A stretch of DNA of 64,000 nucleotides from Bacillota bacterium (GTDB lineage Bacteria > Bacillota > Clostridia > Christensenellales > Aristaeellaceae): NCBI GenBank assembly GCA_023398575.1, contig JAEWSC010000035.1, forward strand, positions 1 through 64,000, given 5' to 3'. Numbering within the stretch: position 1 is the stretch's first letter; each line of letters starts with the position of its first letter. Both the position numbers and the translations under genes were made by a program. Shown here piece by piece: positions 8,805-15,950 of this stretch. The notes under the pieces are model-generated. The model was not told where the DNA came from. It made no database searches and saw only the letters and a program-made list of their open reading frames with translations.

Positions 8805-8842
8805 AGCCGTACTCCGTTTGTTTATTGAGTACGGCTTATTTT
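8805..8842 (+). terminator. Intrinsic terminator of cotJABC
   Basis: Ten-base perfect stem AGCCGTACTC / GAGTACGGCT with a 12-base loop, followed by TATTTTTG. Confidence 0.82.
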
Positions 8843-8943
8843 TGGGGATATTATATTCATTTACGCAGCTTGATCCTGCTTTTCAGGAATAAAACCGCGA
8901 TAAGCCCGCCATGCTAATTACGATATTGGAAGGAGCGGGTAGC

Positions 8944-9201
8944 ATGACCAGAGAGCAATACAAGCAAATGCGCGAGGCCGAGGTGGAACGGCAGAAGGCT
9001 GAAATCGAACAAAAGCGGGTAGACACGACACTATCATCAAAAGAGCAGGCTCAATATGAAAATGAATATCAATCGTTGATACAACAGCAAGCCGAATGGG
9101 CACGAGAAGGATTTTGGACAACTAATGAGGATACCGCTTACAAACTGAACTATGAACGCTATCACGATGTAAATGGAAGTTATAGGCGTTCATCCGTTTA
9201 A
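8944..9201 (+). CDS. Small charged coiled-coil hypothetical protein
   Basis: 85 residues starting MTREQYKQMREAEVERQKAE, rich in Glu, Gln, Lys and Arg, predicted to be mostly helical with coiled-coil character through residue 55. AAGGAG lies 8 bases before the ATG at 8944; the open frame continues 11 codons upstream without a ribosome-binding site. No cysteines, signal peptide or membrane segment. I do not recognise a family. It follows the cotJ terminator, so it is a separate unit. Confidence 0.6.
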   Translation: MTREQYKQMREAEVERQKAEIEQKRVDTTLSSKEQAQYENEYQSLIQQQAEWAREGFWTTNEDTAYKLNYERYHDVNGSYRRSSV

Positions 9202-9649
9202 CTTGCGTGTGTAGTTTCTATGATGATAACGGACATTGTGAAATAAAGGAATAGCTTTGATGAAAAGTAGGGTTGCTATATATTTTTTGATATTTGTTTA
9301 TGTTGCGTATCAGGTGACAACAAATTATTCAAAGCCAGGCAAATGGGGCACTTCTACTTGATACATTCTCGTCATGGTTTGGATTCCATCACTTTTTGTT
9401 GTCAGTCTTGCTGAGTGCCTTGTGGCAGTAAGCCTTCCACAGATGAAATGGTTGGCTTGCTGCCATTGCTGTAGTAAAGGACGCCGAGTCGTTAGGTAAC
9501 TTACATACATCTCATGTCTCCGCCAGCTTACATTTTCCATTTAGTCTTACGAAGGAGGGAGTGTTATCTTCTCCGTCCTCACACGAAATAGCCATTTTAG
9601 AGTCATAAAAAAAGCAAATTGTGAATCACAAAAAAATGCAAATTGGTTA
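9202..9649 (+). other. Gene-poor stretch before the tRNA array
   Basis: No convincing full-length gene. The best candidate is a 33-codon ORF at 9260-9361 (MKSRVAIYFLIFVYVAYQVT..), with one hydrophobic segment and AAAGGA 9 bases upstream; it could be a tiny membrane peptide or a truncated gene. A 71-codon reverse-strand frame at 9325-9540 has no ribosome-binding site. The base composition resembles decayed coding sequence. Confidence 0.35.
9260..9361 (+). CDS. Candidate 33-residue membrane peptide
   Basis: ATG at 9260 preceded by AAAGGA (9-base spacing). The product MKSRVAIYFLIFVYVAYQVT plus 13 residues has one hydrophobic segment at residues 5-18. It could equally be the surviving start of a truncated gene, as the following region is decayed-looking. 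No family recognised. Confidence 0.28.
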   Translation: MKSRVAIYFLIFVYVAYQVTTNYSKPGKWGTST

Positions 9650-9678
9650 TTGACAAACAAGTCCAAACAAGGTATTAT
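9650..9678 (+). promoter_or_regulatory. Strong promoter of the tRNA array
   Basis: Perfect TTGACA, 17-base spacer, TATTAT. Transcription would begin near 9685, about 36 bases before the first tRNA. Confidence 0.88.
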
Positions 9679-9720
9679 AGATCACGTCGCCGCGCTGGAA
9701 ACGCGCTGGTTACGGCGTCT

Positions 9721-9796
9721 GGGAGCATAGCTCAGCTGGGAGAGCATCTGCCTTACAAGCAGAGGGTCACAGGTTCGAGCCCTGTTGTTCCCACCA
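9721..9796 (+). tRNA. tRNA-Val (TAC)
   Basis: Acceptor GGGAGCA pairs with TGTTCCC. Anticodon stem-loop CTGCCTTACAAGCAG gives TAC. T-loop GGTTCGAGCC; CCA encoded. Confidence 0.97.
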
Positions 9797-9798
9797 AT

Positions 9799-9875
9799 GG
9801 CCCGGTAGTTCAGTTGGTTAGAATGCCAGCCTGTCACGCTGGAGGTCGAGGGTTCGAGCCCCTTCCGGGTCGCCA
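9799..9875 (+). tRNA. tRNA-Asp (GTC)
   Basis: Acceptor GGCCCGG pairs with CCGGGTC. Anticodon loop CTGTCAC within CCAGC...GCTGG gives GTC. CCA encoded. Confidence 0.97.
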
Positions 9876-9879
9876 ACAA

Positions 9880-9955
9880 GCCTTGGTAGCTCAGTCGGTA
9901 GAGCAGTAGACTGAAAATCTACGTGTCGGTGGTTCAATTCCGCCCCAAGGCACCA
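9880..9955 (+). tRNA. tRNA-Phe (GAA)
   Basis: Acceptor GCCTTGG pairs with CCAAGGC. Anticodon arm TAGACTGAAAATCTA gives GAA. T-arm GGTTCAATTCC; CCA encoded. Confidence 0.97.
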
Positions 9956-9960
9956 TGTGT

Positions 9961-10035
9961 GCGGTAGTAGCTCAGTGGTAGAGTGCCACCTTGCCAAGGT
10001 GGATGTCGCGAGTTCGAATCTCGTCTACCGCTCCA
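9961..10035 (+). tRNA. tRNA-Gly (GCC)
   Basis: Acceptor GCGGTAG pairs with CTACCGC. Anticodon arm CCACCTTGCCAAGGTGG gives GCC. CCA encoded. Confidence 0.97.
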
Positions 10036-10040
10036 CACAC

Positions 10041-10115
10041 GGCGCCATAGCCAAGTGGTAAGGCGAAGGTCTGCAAAACCTTTATTCTCCAGTTCAAATC
10101 TGGATGGCGCCTCCA
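10041..10115 (+). tRNA. tRNA-Cys (GCA)
   Basis: Acceptor GGCGCCA pairs with TGGCGCC. Anticodon loop TCTGCAAAA within AAGG..CCTT gives GCA. CCA encoded. Confidence 0.96.
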
Positions 10116-10121
10116 AAAAGA

Positions 10122-10153
10122 AGACCCGTTCCAGATTGGCGCGGGTTTTTTCT
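10122..10153 (+). terminator. Terminator-like hairpin inside the tRNA array
   Basis: ACCCG ... CGGGT followed by six T, located between tRNA-Cys and tRNA-Leu. It could reduce read-through into tRNA-Leu. Confidence 0.5.
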
Positions 10154-10160
10154 TACACAT

Positions 10161-10245
10161 GCTGAAATGGCGGAATGGCAGACGCCGGGGACTTAAAATC
10201 CCCTGCCTAAACAGCGTGCGGGTTCGAGTCCCGCTTTCAGCACCA
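10161..10245 (+). tRNA. tRNA-Leu (TAA)
   Basis: 85 bases including a long variable arm (TGCCTAAACAGCGTGC), typical of class II tRNA-Leu. Acceptor GCTGAAA pairs with TTTCAGC. Anticodon arm GGGGACTTAAAATCCCC gives TAA. CCA encoded. Confidence 0.97.
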
Positions 10246-10274
10246 AACAATCTTCGACACCTTTGGTGTCATCA

Positions 10275-10303
10275 GAGGCCGCCCGATTAGGGCGGTCTTT
10301 GTT
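10275..10303 (+). terminator. Intrinsic terminator of the tRNA array
   Basis: GGCCGCCC-GATTA-GGGCGGTC stem followed by TTTG. A small hairpin, GACACC-TTT-GGTGTC, precedes it at 10256-10270. Confidence 0.72.
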
Positions 10304-10360
10304 GTGCTTTGGGGTACTCGATGGTATACTGCTTTCATAGACTATTATTTATATGGAGGG

Positions 10361-10778
10361 GTGAAAGCTAGACTTTTTACATTTCATCGCGCCTTAACAA
10401 TATTGAGCAAGTTAGGTATGTTGCCAATCACTTAAAAAGTAAGGGTTGGACGCACACCTATGATTGGACTTTTATGATTTATCTTCAGAGGATAACCCAA
10501 ACAGTTTACGCATTATTGCAGAAAGGGAATGTAATGGTGTAAAAGCGGCAGACATCGTTATTGTGCTTACACCACAAGGCCGAGGAACGCATATAGAGTT
10601 AGGTATGGCAATTGCTTTAGGGAAAAAAGTATATGTTTATCATATAGATGACTCATTCTTTAAGTGTGATGATCATACTTGTGCGTTTTATTGGCTGCCC
10701 CAAACGAAGCAGCTAACTGGAAAAATTGAGGATGCGATAGAGTTTGTTTTACAAGAAAATACAGACCACACAATTTAA
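10361..10778 (+). pseudogene. Nucleoside 2-deoxyribosyltransferase-like gene, two frameshifts
   Basis: The protein can be rebuilt only by joining three frames: 'KARLF' (from a GTG at 10361), then 'YISSRLNNIEQVRYVANHLK' onward, then 'FYDLSSEDNPNSLRIIAERE' to the stop at 10778. The last part keeps the catalytic-type motif GRGTHIELGMA of nucleoside 2-deoxyribosyltransferases, which exchange bases on deoxynucleosides. Each junction is explained by the loss of one T from a T run: 5 instead of 6 near 10375, and 4 instead of 5 near 10472. The longest intact piece (10464-10778, TTG start) lacks the N-terminal nucleotide-binding strand. It may be a real pseudogene or homopolymer sequencing error. A TTGTGC-17-TATACT promoter lies at 10302-10330. 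Confidence 0.72.
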
Positions 10779-10793
10779 GCATAATCTGCATAA

Positions 10794-10964
10794 GGACAGA
10801 AACGTTTAGAAGGTACCATTGCGCTTACAAGAAAGAATGCCTTCGCCGCAGCAGGAGCACTTTCACACGATTCATCCATCTACGTAAATGAATGGTGCAA
10901 GGGTTCAAAAACTGTCGTTATTGCCAAGAGTACAAATGTATGGCTACATAAGAAAGACCGCTGA
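10794..10964 (+). pseudogene. Unrecognised coding remnant
   Basis: An open frame with no start codon ends at TGA 10962. Its translation has coding character: 'LTRKNAFAAAGALSHDSSIY', followed by 'VNEWCKGSKTVVIAKSTNVW' and LHKKDR. It looks like the C-terminal end of a gene whose upstream part was deleted. I do not recognise the family. It sits directly between a frameshifted gene and a terminator. Confidence 0.4.
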
Positions 10965-10980
10965 TGAGTCGGTCTTTCTT
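10950..10980. terminator. Bidirectional intrinsic terminator
   Basis: AAGAAAGACCG-CTGATGAGT-CGGTCTTTCTT: an 11-bp stem with A and T runs at both ends. It serves the remnant at 10794-10964 and the reverse-strand isomerase gene ending at 11010. Confidence 0.78.
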
Positions 10981-11009
10981 GTGTAAGAGATAGCCAATAT
11001 TTAAATGGA

Positions 11010-11771
11010 TTAGTCATGTAGATATGGCCTTAAAGCATCCAGCACCGCTTCGGCCTTTTCAATAGAAGAGGGGAAAAGCTCCAGCCCAACTGCTACTTTT
11101 ACTTTTTGCTCCTGCAAGAACGTAAGCAGCGGCCTATAATCGTAAGTTTCAAATAGTCTGTCATCCCTGGCCGGAAAACCGGCGATGTGAAAGTGCCCAA
11201 TCAGGTCAAGATGATCTGCGATTATGGCCAATACATTTTCGCCCATATGAAGCTGATGATAAATATCATATAGCAGCTTGATGTTAGGCGAGTTGACTTC
11301 CCGCATGATTTCAAATCCCTCTTGCGAACTGGTCAGATAATATCCCTTATGATCCTTGACATTATTCAGGGGCTCAACAAGCAGGGTGACATTTGCCTTT
11401 TCCAGATGTGGTTTTACACGCAAAAGACCTTTTACAATGGCTTGATGTTGTATCTTGCGATCTTCGCCTGTATCCTGGCCAACTTGGGTGATTAAGGCGG
11501 GGCAATGGAGCTTTCCGGCAACCTCCAAAGCATGAAGCAGCCCATCTTCATAGGCATCATGACAACTTTCATCATTGAGCGTAAAATAGTTAGTACATAT
11601 GGCACTCAGGGTTATTTCATGCTTTTGCATAGCAGCAGCAATGGAATCAGCTTCGGATTTGTCAATCCGCCAATGCTCAAAAGTGGAGTAACCGTGTTCC
11701 TTCATAATTGCAAATGCATGATCCAAGGGTGTCTTTCCAAACAGGCAGAGGGCATTAACGCTGAAATTCAT
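11010..11771 (-). CDS. Sugar phosphate isomerase/epimerase, hydroxypyruvate isomerase-like
   Basis: 253-residue TIM-barrel protein of the AP-endonuclease-2-like xylose isomerase superfamily. Metal-ligand positions are visible: E in 'LLVEPLNNVKDHKGYYL', D in 'IKLLYDIYHQLHMGE', H in 'IGHFHIAGFPARDD' and E in 'VGLELFP'. This combination, especially EPLN..H.GY and DIYHQ, is that of hydroxypyruvate/2-keto sugar isomerases. GGGAGG lies 6 bases before the ATG. It is likely cytosolic and metal dependent. It stands alone, between a terminator and a GNAT gene with its own promoter. A different member of the superfamily lies at 61084-61923. Confidence 0.82.
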   Translation of the reverse strand: MNFSVNALCLFGKTPLDHAFAIMKEHGYSTFEHWRIDKSEADSIAAAMQKHEITLSAICTNYFTLNDESCHDAYEDGLLHALEVAGKLHCPALITQVGQDTGEDRKIQHQAIVKGLLRVKPHLEKANVTLLVEPLNNVKDHKGYYLTSSQEGFEIMREVNSPNIKLLYDIYHQLHMGENVLAIIADHLDLIGHFHIAGFPARDDRLFETYDYRPLLTFLQEQKVKVAVGLELFPSSIEKAEAVLDALRPYLHD

Positions 11772-11833
11772 AGTATGCCTCCCAAATATTTATTAACCAA
11801 ATAGTGATTATTTGATCCAAACCAGATAGTTCA

Positions 11834-12343
11834 TTATGGATGACTGCAATTAATCCAAATATAGTGCCTTATATCATTTGCTTTTTCAATAATGCCGCCG
11901 TTTGCAAGCGCAACCTTTATTGAGGGGAGATTATGGTTTTGCACTGTAAGCAGCAGTTTGATTATTCCAAGCTTTTTCGCCTCTGGAATCATCAGCTTTA
12001 GCAGCGCTTTACCATAGCCCATGTTCCGGCAAGAGGGCCTGATGGCATATCCGCCATGGCCGCCTTCCTCCAAAAGCTTTTCGGTGAGCATGTGTCGTAG
12101 CTTTCCAACACCGACAGGCTTATTGTCGATATACAGCCAATAGGTGGTTTGGGGGACCATCCAATCTGCCAAGCCGATGCCTTTGGATATATTGTTGCTT
12201 TTGATAAGCCAATCCTTGAATTCTGCGTAGCTTTTTCCTTGGCAGCCATTGATGAATCCGTTTTCATCCTTGGGTAACTCTTGAAGCATGGCGTAAACAT
12301 CCTGGCCGTCTTCCGGAGTCAGCTGTTTGAGTATAATATCCAC
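11834..12343 (-). CDS. GNAT-family N-acetyltransferase
   Basis: 169-residue acetyltransferase. The acetyl-CoA-binding motif A is visible as 'GYAIRPSCRNMGYGKALLKL' near residue 105-125, the R/Q-x-x-G-x-G/A pattern being RNMGYG. Motif B follows (LLLTVQNHNLPSIKVALANG). The substrate is unknown. The start is a GTG at 12343 with AAAGGG upstream; a longer frame runs to 12403 but would start inside the promoter's -35. The promoter at 12375-12403 supports the GTG. Confidence 0.82.
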   Translation of the reverse strand: MDIILKQLTPEDGQDVYAMLQELPKDENGFINGCQGKSYAEFKDWLIKSNNISKGIGLADWMVPQTTYWLYIDNKPVGVGKLRHMLTEKLLEEGGHGGYAIRPSCRNMGYGKALLKLMIPEAKKLGIIKLLLTVQNHNLPSIKVALANGGIIEKANDIRHYIWINCSHP

Positions 12344-12374
12344 AGCATAGCAACCCTTTCGGTCAATTTTCCTT

Positions 12375-12403
12375 ATTGTACCATAGGCAGGGCAGGCGGT
12401 CAA
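12375..12403 (-). promoter_or_regulatory. Promoter for the GNAT gene
   Basis: Minus strand TTGACC, 17-base spacer, TACAAT, with an extended TGG before the -10. Near-consensus. Confidence 0.75.
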
Positions 12404-12424
12404 AAAAGATATTTACAGAAGCTC

Positions 12425-12455
12425 TTGACTTTGACACCGTGTCGCAGTTTATACT
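12425..12455 (+). promoter_or_regulatory. MerR-type promoter with 19-bp spacer and dyad operator
   Basis: TTGACT (12425-12430), 19-base spacer, TATACT (12450-12455). The spacer contains the perfect dyad GACAC-C-GTGTC (12433-12443). Over-long spacers with a dyad between -35 and -10 are the classical target of MerR-family activators, which untwist the DNA to realign the two elements. The site drives the MerR pseudogene just downstream. Confidence 0.75.
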
Positions 12456-12485
12456 CAGAGGGTAGTACGAGGGAGTGGTAATTGC

Positions 12486-13468
12486 TTGAGCGCTCAAACC
12501 ATCAGCTAGGTATCCAGGGTGTTTGGAATATCAACGCGTATACTGCGCTATTACGAGCAGGAAGGGCTGATAGGCAGCTTCCGGCAGGATGGATATGCCT
12601 ACAGGATGTACGATGAAAAGGCCGTATCGCGCCTTCGGCAAATTCAAATACTGCGCAAACTGCGACTGCCAATCAAGCAGATCAAAATTGTTCTTCAAAG
12701 GCCTGATGCTAATACAGCGATTGAATTATTCGAAAGGAACATTGATGAGCTTAACGGGGAAATAGGGGCATTGACAATCATCAGAAATATATTGTCACAG
12801 CTTGTTCGCGATCTGGAAAGGACAGCGGACATACAGCTTCACCATTTGCTAAGCCACGATTGCACCATCTTGACAGCCATTGAGCCGCTATCGGCAGTCA
12901 GTATCCGTAATAAGGAGGAAAATGTTATGAGTACATTGGAAAGCGCAGAAGAGCAGCTGAATAAGCTTACAGATGTTCGCATTGTATATCTGCCGCCCGC
13001 CACTGTAGCATCAGCCCATCACGTAGGCGACGATCCGGAAAAAAACGCGACATCCATAATGGCAGACTTCGTTCGGAGATCAGGATTGCATGTCAGAAAG
13101 CCTGATTTGCGGCATTTGGGTTTAATCATCCGAATCCAGTAGATGAAACAGGATATCATGGATATGAAGTATGGGTAACGATACCAGAGGATATGGACGT
13201 GCAATTACCTCTTACAAAAAAGCACCTCTCCGGCGGTTTGTACGCTGCGCATATGATTAACATAGGAAATTTTCATGAATGGGAATGGCTATTTCAATGG
13301 GTAGGCCAAAGTGACGTGTATGAATTCGCGGGGGATATGCAGGATTCGGAGCATATGCATGGCCTGCTGGAAGAGCATTTGAACTATTTCAGCCACGTTC
13401 TGCTTGAAAACATTGAACCAGAGCATCTGCAATTGGATTTACTTATGCCAGTCAGGGAGAAAAAATAA
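12486..13468 (+). pseudogene. MerR-family regulator with effector-binding domain, disrupted
   Basis: A GyrI-like MerR regulator. The winged-helix part reads 'VSRVFGISTRILRYYEQEGL', and a GyrI-type ligand-binding domain ends with the stop at 13468. Two lesions break it. Codon 8 is TAG where the family has Glu (ISxVSRVFGIS), if translation starts at the TTG at 12486 downstream of GGGAG. Near 13120 the frame shifts: 'RHLG' must join 'FNHPNPVDETGYHGYEVWVT', which needs one more T in a three-T run. The remaining open pieces are 12519-13142 (GTG start, missing the first helix) and 13193-13468. The effector domain implies it once sensed a small molecule, probably a drug. Confidence 0.78.
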
Positions 13469-13481
13469 TTTGGAAAGTGGC

Positions 13482-13940
13482 ATGCAAATGAAAACAGCCA
13501 GCGAAGTACAAAAGGAAAGAACACGTGAGTTGGAAGAGAAGGCCGTGGAGTTGTTGTCCCGGTGCGATGTGCTGACGATAACCTCCATCAACGAGGACGG
13601 CTATCCGCGTACATGCCTTGTATCTAAATTGAAGGCGGATGGTTTTGCGGATATTTATCTGGAAACCTCCAAGCGATCTGAATTAAATGGGAAAGCGACA
13701 CATTTTGAGCGCTGCACAAAGGCAAGCGTGTGCTTTTTTCAGGGCGGTGACAGTGTAACGCTGATTGGTGATGTGACGATAATCGGTGAACCTTCAGAGA
13801 AAAAGGCGTTTGCTGAACTTTGCAATAAGAATTTTTTCAAAAAGGGTATAGAAGATCCCAAACATAGACTTTTGAAATTCCATACAACTGAGGCTACCTT
13901 CTGGATTGGTGGAAAATTTAGAACCTGCAAATATAGATAG
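13482..13940 (+). CDS. Pyridoxamine 5'-phosphate oxidase-family protein
   Basis: About 152 residues. The split-barrel flavin-binding fold is recognisable from 'CDVLTITSINEDGYPRTCLV', 'IYLETSKRSELNGKATHFER' and 'TLIGDVTIIGEP'. These small proteins bind FMN, F420 or heme and include the general stress protein 26 group; the exact reaction is unknown. The start is uncertain: ATG 13482 or 13488, or a TTG at 13470 that lies 11 bases after GGGAG. It begins 13 bases after the MerR pseudogene stop and was probably co-transcribed with it. Confidence 0.8.
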   Translation: MQMKTASEVQKERTRELEEKAVELLSRCDVLTITSINEDGYPRTCLVSKLKADGFADIYLETSKRSELNGKATHFERCTKASVCFFQGGDSVTLIGDVTIIGEPSEKKAFAELCNKNFFKKGIEDPKHRLLKFHTTEATFWIGGKFRTCKYR

Positions 13941-13973
13941 AATCGCTCCTTTTACGTTGTAATAAAGCAATCC

Positions 13974-14016
13974 AAAGCGCTTGTCATCAAAGGTGTTGCT
14001 GACAAGCGCTTTTTGA
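13974..14016 (+). terminator. Strong intrinsic terminator
   Basis: AAAGCGCTTGTCA and TGACAAGCGCTTT form a 13-bp stem, followed by TTTTTG. Confidence 0.9.
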
Positions 14017-14042
14017 TTTCTTTTGCAATGTCAATAAAAAAA

Positions 14043-14062
14043 TCTTCCTAAATTTAGGAAGA
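14043..14062. promoter_or_regulatory. Perfect 20-bp palindrome, candidate operator
   Basis: TCTTCCTAAATTTAGGAAGA is a perfect inverted repeat with no loop, so it is a better DNA-binding site than a terminator. It lies in the 360-base gap between the PPOX terminator and the ABC exporter starting at 14303. The rest of the gap holds a TATACT-like element near 14130 and an 11-codon ORF at 14199-14231 (GGGAG 6 bases upstream) that may be a leader or chance. The cognate regulator is not identified. Confidence 0.5.
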
Positions 14063-14302
14063 AATAGATCAAGTGACATGCTGTAAGATACTAATAAAAA
14101 CACCCCTGATGCGCTGCATCAATGATATATATACTATAAGCCTAAAACAACAAACTGTCAAGCATTTCTGTGAAATAGTGAGAGAATGGGAGCATAAAAT
14201 GGCTAGCGCGTTTGAGAGCCGTCTGAAATAGATGTTTGCGCTTTGCGTAAAGTGCATTACGCGTCTATACTTAACCTCCGCTTGCGAAGAGGAGGGAAAA
14301 GA

Positions 14303-15112
14303 ATGGAACAAATCGTGCTTGAAAACATATGCAAACACTTCAAGGTCTACGAACGGCCCGAGGGGAAATGGGGCTTGCTGAAAGGCGCGTTTTTGCGGAA
14401 TGTGAAACGGGTGCAGGCGCTGGACAATATCAACCTAACCATTCAAAAAGGCGAATTGGTCGGATACATCGGGCCTAATGGTGCCGGAAAATCCACCACT
14501 GTCAAGGTGATGAGCGGTATTCTGGTGCCAGACAGTGGTGAGTGCCGCATTTGCGGCCGGGTTCCATGGAAGGAACGGGTGGCGCATGTAGCCCAAATTG
14601 GCGTGGTATTCGGACAACGGAGCCAATTGTGGTGGGATGTTCCTGTTCTCGATTCTTTCGCGCTGCTGAAAAATATCTATGATATACCTTCTGAAAAATA
14701 TCAAGAGCGATTAGAAGAATTGATACAAGCACTGGACATTGACAGCCTTCTAAAAACGCCTGTACGGCAGCTTTCCCTGGGGCAGCGCATGCGTTGTGAA
14801 CTGGCGGCATCGCTTCTGCACAGCCCAGAGATCCTCTTTTTGGATGAACCGACCATTGGCCTGGATGCTGTCTCAAAGCTCGCGTTGAGAGCATTCCTCA
14901 AAGCGGAAAATGAAAAATGTGGAACCACCATGGTCATTACCACCCATGATATGGATGACATCGAGGCACTATGCTCCAGAGTGCTGGTGATAGGGCACGG
15001 AACCATTCTGTTTGACGGGAAGCTTGCGACACTTCGAGCGCGGTATGCCGCCGGGGAGCAGGAGGATATCAATGAAACGATTGCCGCCATGTATAAGGAA
15101 ATGGCGCTGTAG
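14303..15112 (+). CDS. ABC-2 exporter ATP-binding protein
   Basis: 269-residue ABC ATPase. Walker [10 protein letters not shown] is near residue 60, signature LSLGQRMR near residue 157, Walker [13 protein letters not shown] near residue 178, and H-loop TTHDMDD near residue 213. The '[20 protein letters not shown]' stretch after the Q-loop is characteristic of the subfamily paired with DUF990-type ABC-2 permeases (annotated as viologen-exporter-like). Start at ATG 14303 with GGAGG 7 bases upstream; the frame is open 20 codons further. First gene of a three-gene exporter operon (ATPase, permease, permease). Confidence 0.9.
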   Translation: MEQIVLENICKHFKVYERPEGKWGLLKGAFLRNVKRVQALDNINLTIQKGELVGYIGPNGAGKSTTVKVMSGILVPDSGECRICGRVPWKERVAHVAQIGVVFGQRSQLWWDVPVLDSFALLKNIYDIPSEKYQERLEELIQALDIDSLLKTPVRQLSLGQRMRCELAASLLHSPEILFLDEPTIGLDAVSKLALRAFLKAENEKCGTTMVITTHDMDDIEALCSRVLVIGHGTILFDGKLATLRARYAAGEQEDINETIAAMYKEMAL

Positions 15113-15119
15113 GTGAAGC

Positions 15120-15950
15120 ATGCGAAAAATAAATCATATCAAAGCCTGTCTTTCCATATTCCGTATTCAGCTGGCCCAAAGCCTGCAATACCGGTTGGCC
15201 GGCCTGGCTGGAGCCAGCATTGGCGTCTTCTGGGCATTGATTGAAATTATCGTGTTCATGGTTTTTTATGAGCATGCGGACAACAGCGCGTATAGCATGA
15301 ATGGTTTGACATTGAGCCAGGTAATCACTTACGTTTGGGTGGCGCAGATGATGGTGCCGCTTCAACCCATGAGCATCGACGGCGATTTGCTTTCGCAGAT
15401 CACCAGCGGCAATGTTGGCATCGCCTTGTGCCGGCCGCTGAAATTGTACGACCATTGGTTTGCCCATACCGCCGCCGGCCGCCTGGGCGTATTCTGGATG
15501 CGGGCTGCACTCATTTTACTGACAGGAATTTTGATGCCTGCGTCCATACGGCTGACTCCGCCTGTTTCAGCATACGGATTCATTCTATTCGTGCTTTCTG
15601 CGGCAGGGGCATTTCTCCTTTGCACGGCATATGGCATGCTGGTGACTGCCGTCAGACTGAACATCACCTGGGGGGAAGGCCCTACCTATATGATGCTCTT
15701 GTTAAGTGGCGTTTTATCAGGTGGATATCTGCCTTTGCAGCTATGGCCGGATGCGCTGCAAAAGGTATTGCTCTATCAGCCTTTTGCGGGATATCTGGAT
15801 ATACCGGTCAGACTGTACGTAGGTTCTATGGATGCGCGGCTAGGGATGCTGGCCATTTTGCTTCAGTTTGCCTGGGTGCTAGTGTTTGTGGTTATCGGCA
15901 AGGCGCTGATGGAGCGCAAATTGAAAACGCTGATTATACAGGGGGGATGA
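15120..15950 (+). CDS. ABC-2 type permease (DUF990-like), subunit 1
   Basis: 276-residue membrane protein with six predicted helices. It starts 7 bases after the ATPase stop, with a weak GGTGAAGC site. Features such as 'LLSQITSGNVGIALCRPLKL' match the ABC-2 permease family where 'SG.I...L.RP' follows the second helix. It pairs with the next permease to form a heterodimeric pore driven by the upstream ATPase. The exported substrate is unknown. Confidence 0.84.
   Translation: MRKINHIKACLSIFRIQLAQSLQYRLAGLAGASIGVFWALIEIIVFMVFYEHADNSAYSMNGLTLSQVITYVWVAQMMVPLQPMSIDGDLLSQITSGNVGIALCRPLKLYDHWFAHTAAGRLGVFWMRAALILLTGILMPASIRLTPPVSAYGFILFVLSAAGAFLLCTAYGMLVTAVRLNITWGEGPTYMMLLLSGVLSGGYLPLQLWPDALQKVLLYQPFAGYLDIPVRLYVGSMDARLGMLAILLQFAWVLVFVVIGKALMERKLKTLIIQGG

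Noticed and set aside
9325..9540. 71-codon minus-strand frame near the tRNA array
   Set aside because: No ribosome-binding site upstream of its ATG and no recognisable family; probably decayed sequence.
9643..10250. Short frames through the tRNA genes
   Set aside because: They are formed by the tRNAs and their complements, not genes.
14199..14231. Ten-residue ORF upstream of the ABC-2 exporter
   Set aside because: A ribosome-binding site is present, but nothing else supports it; listed only as a possible leader.
15335..15946. Upstream open extension of the second ABC-2 permease
   Set aside because: It is out of frame over the first permease and shows no family match. The true start is the ATGA overlap at 15947.
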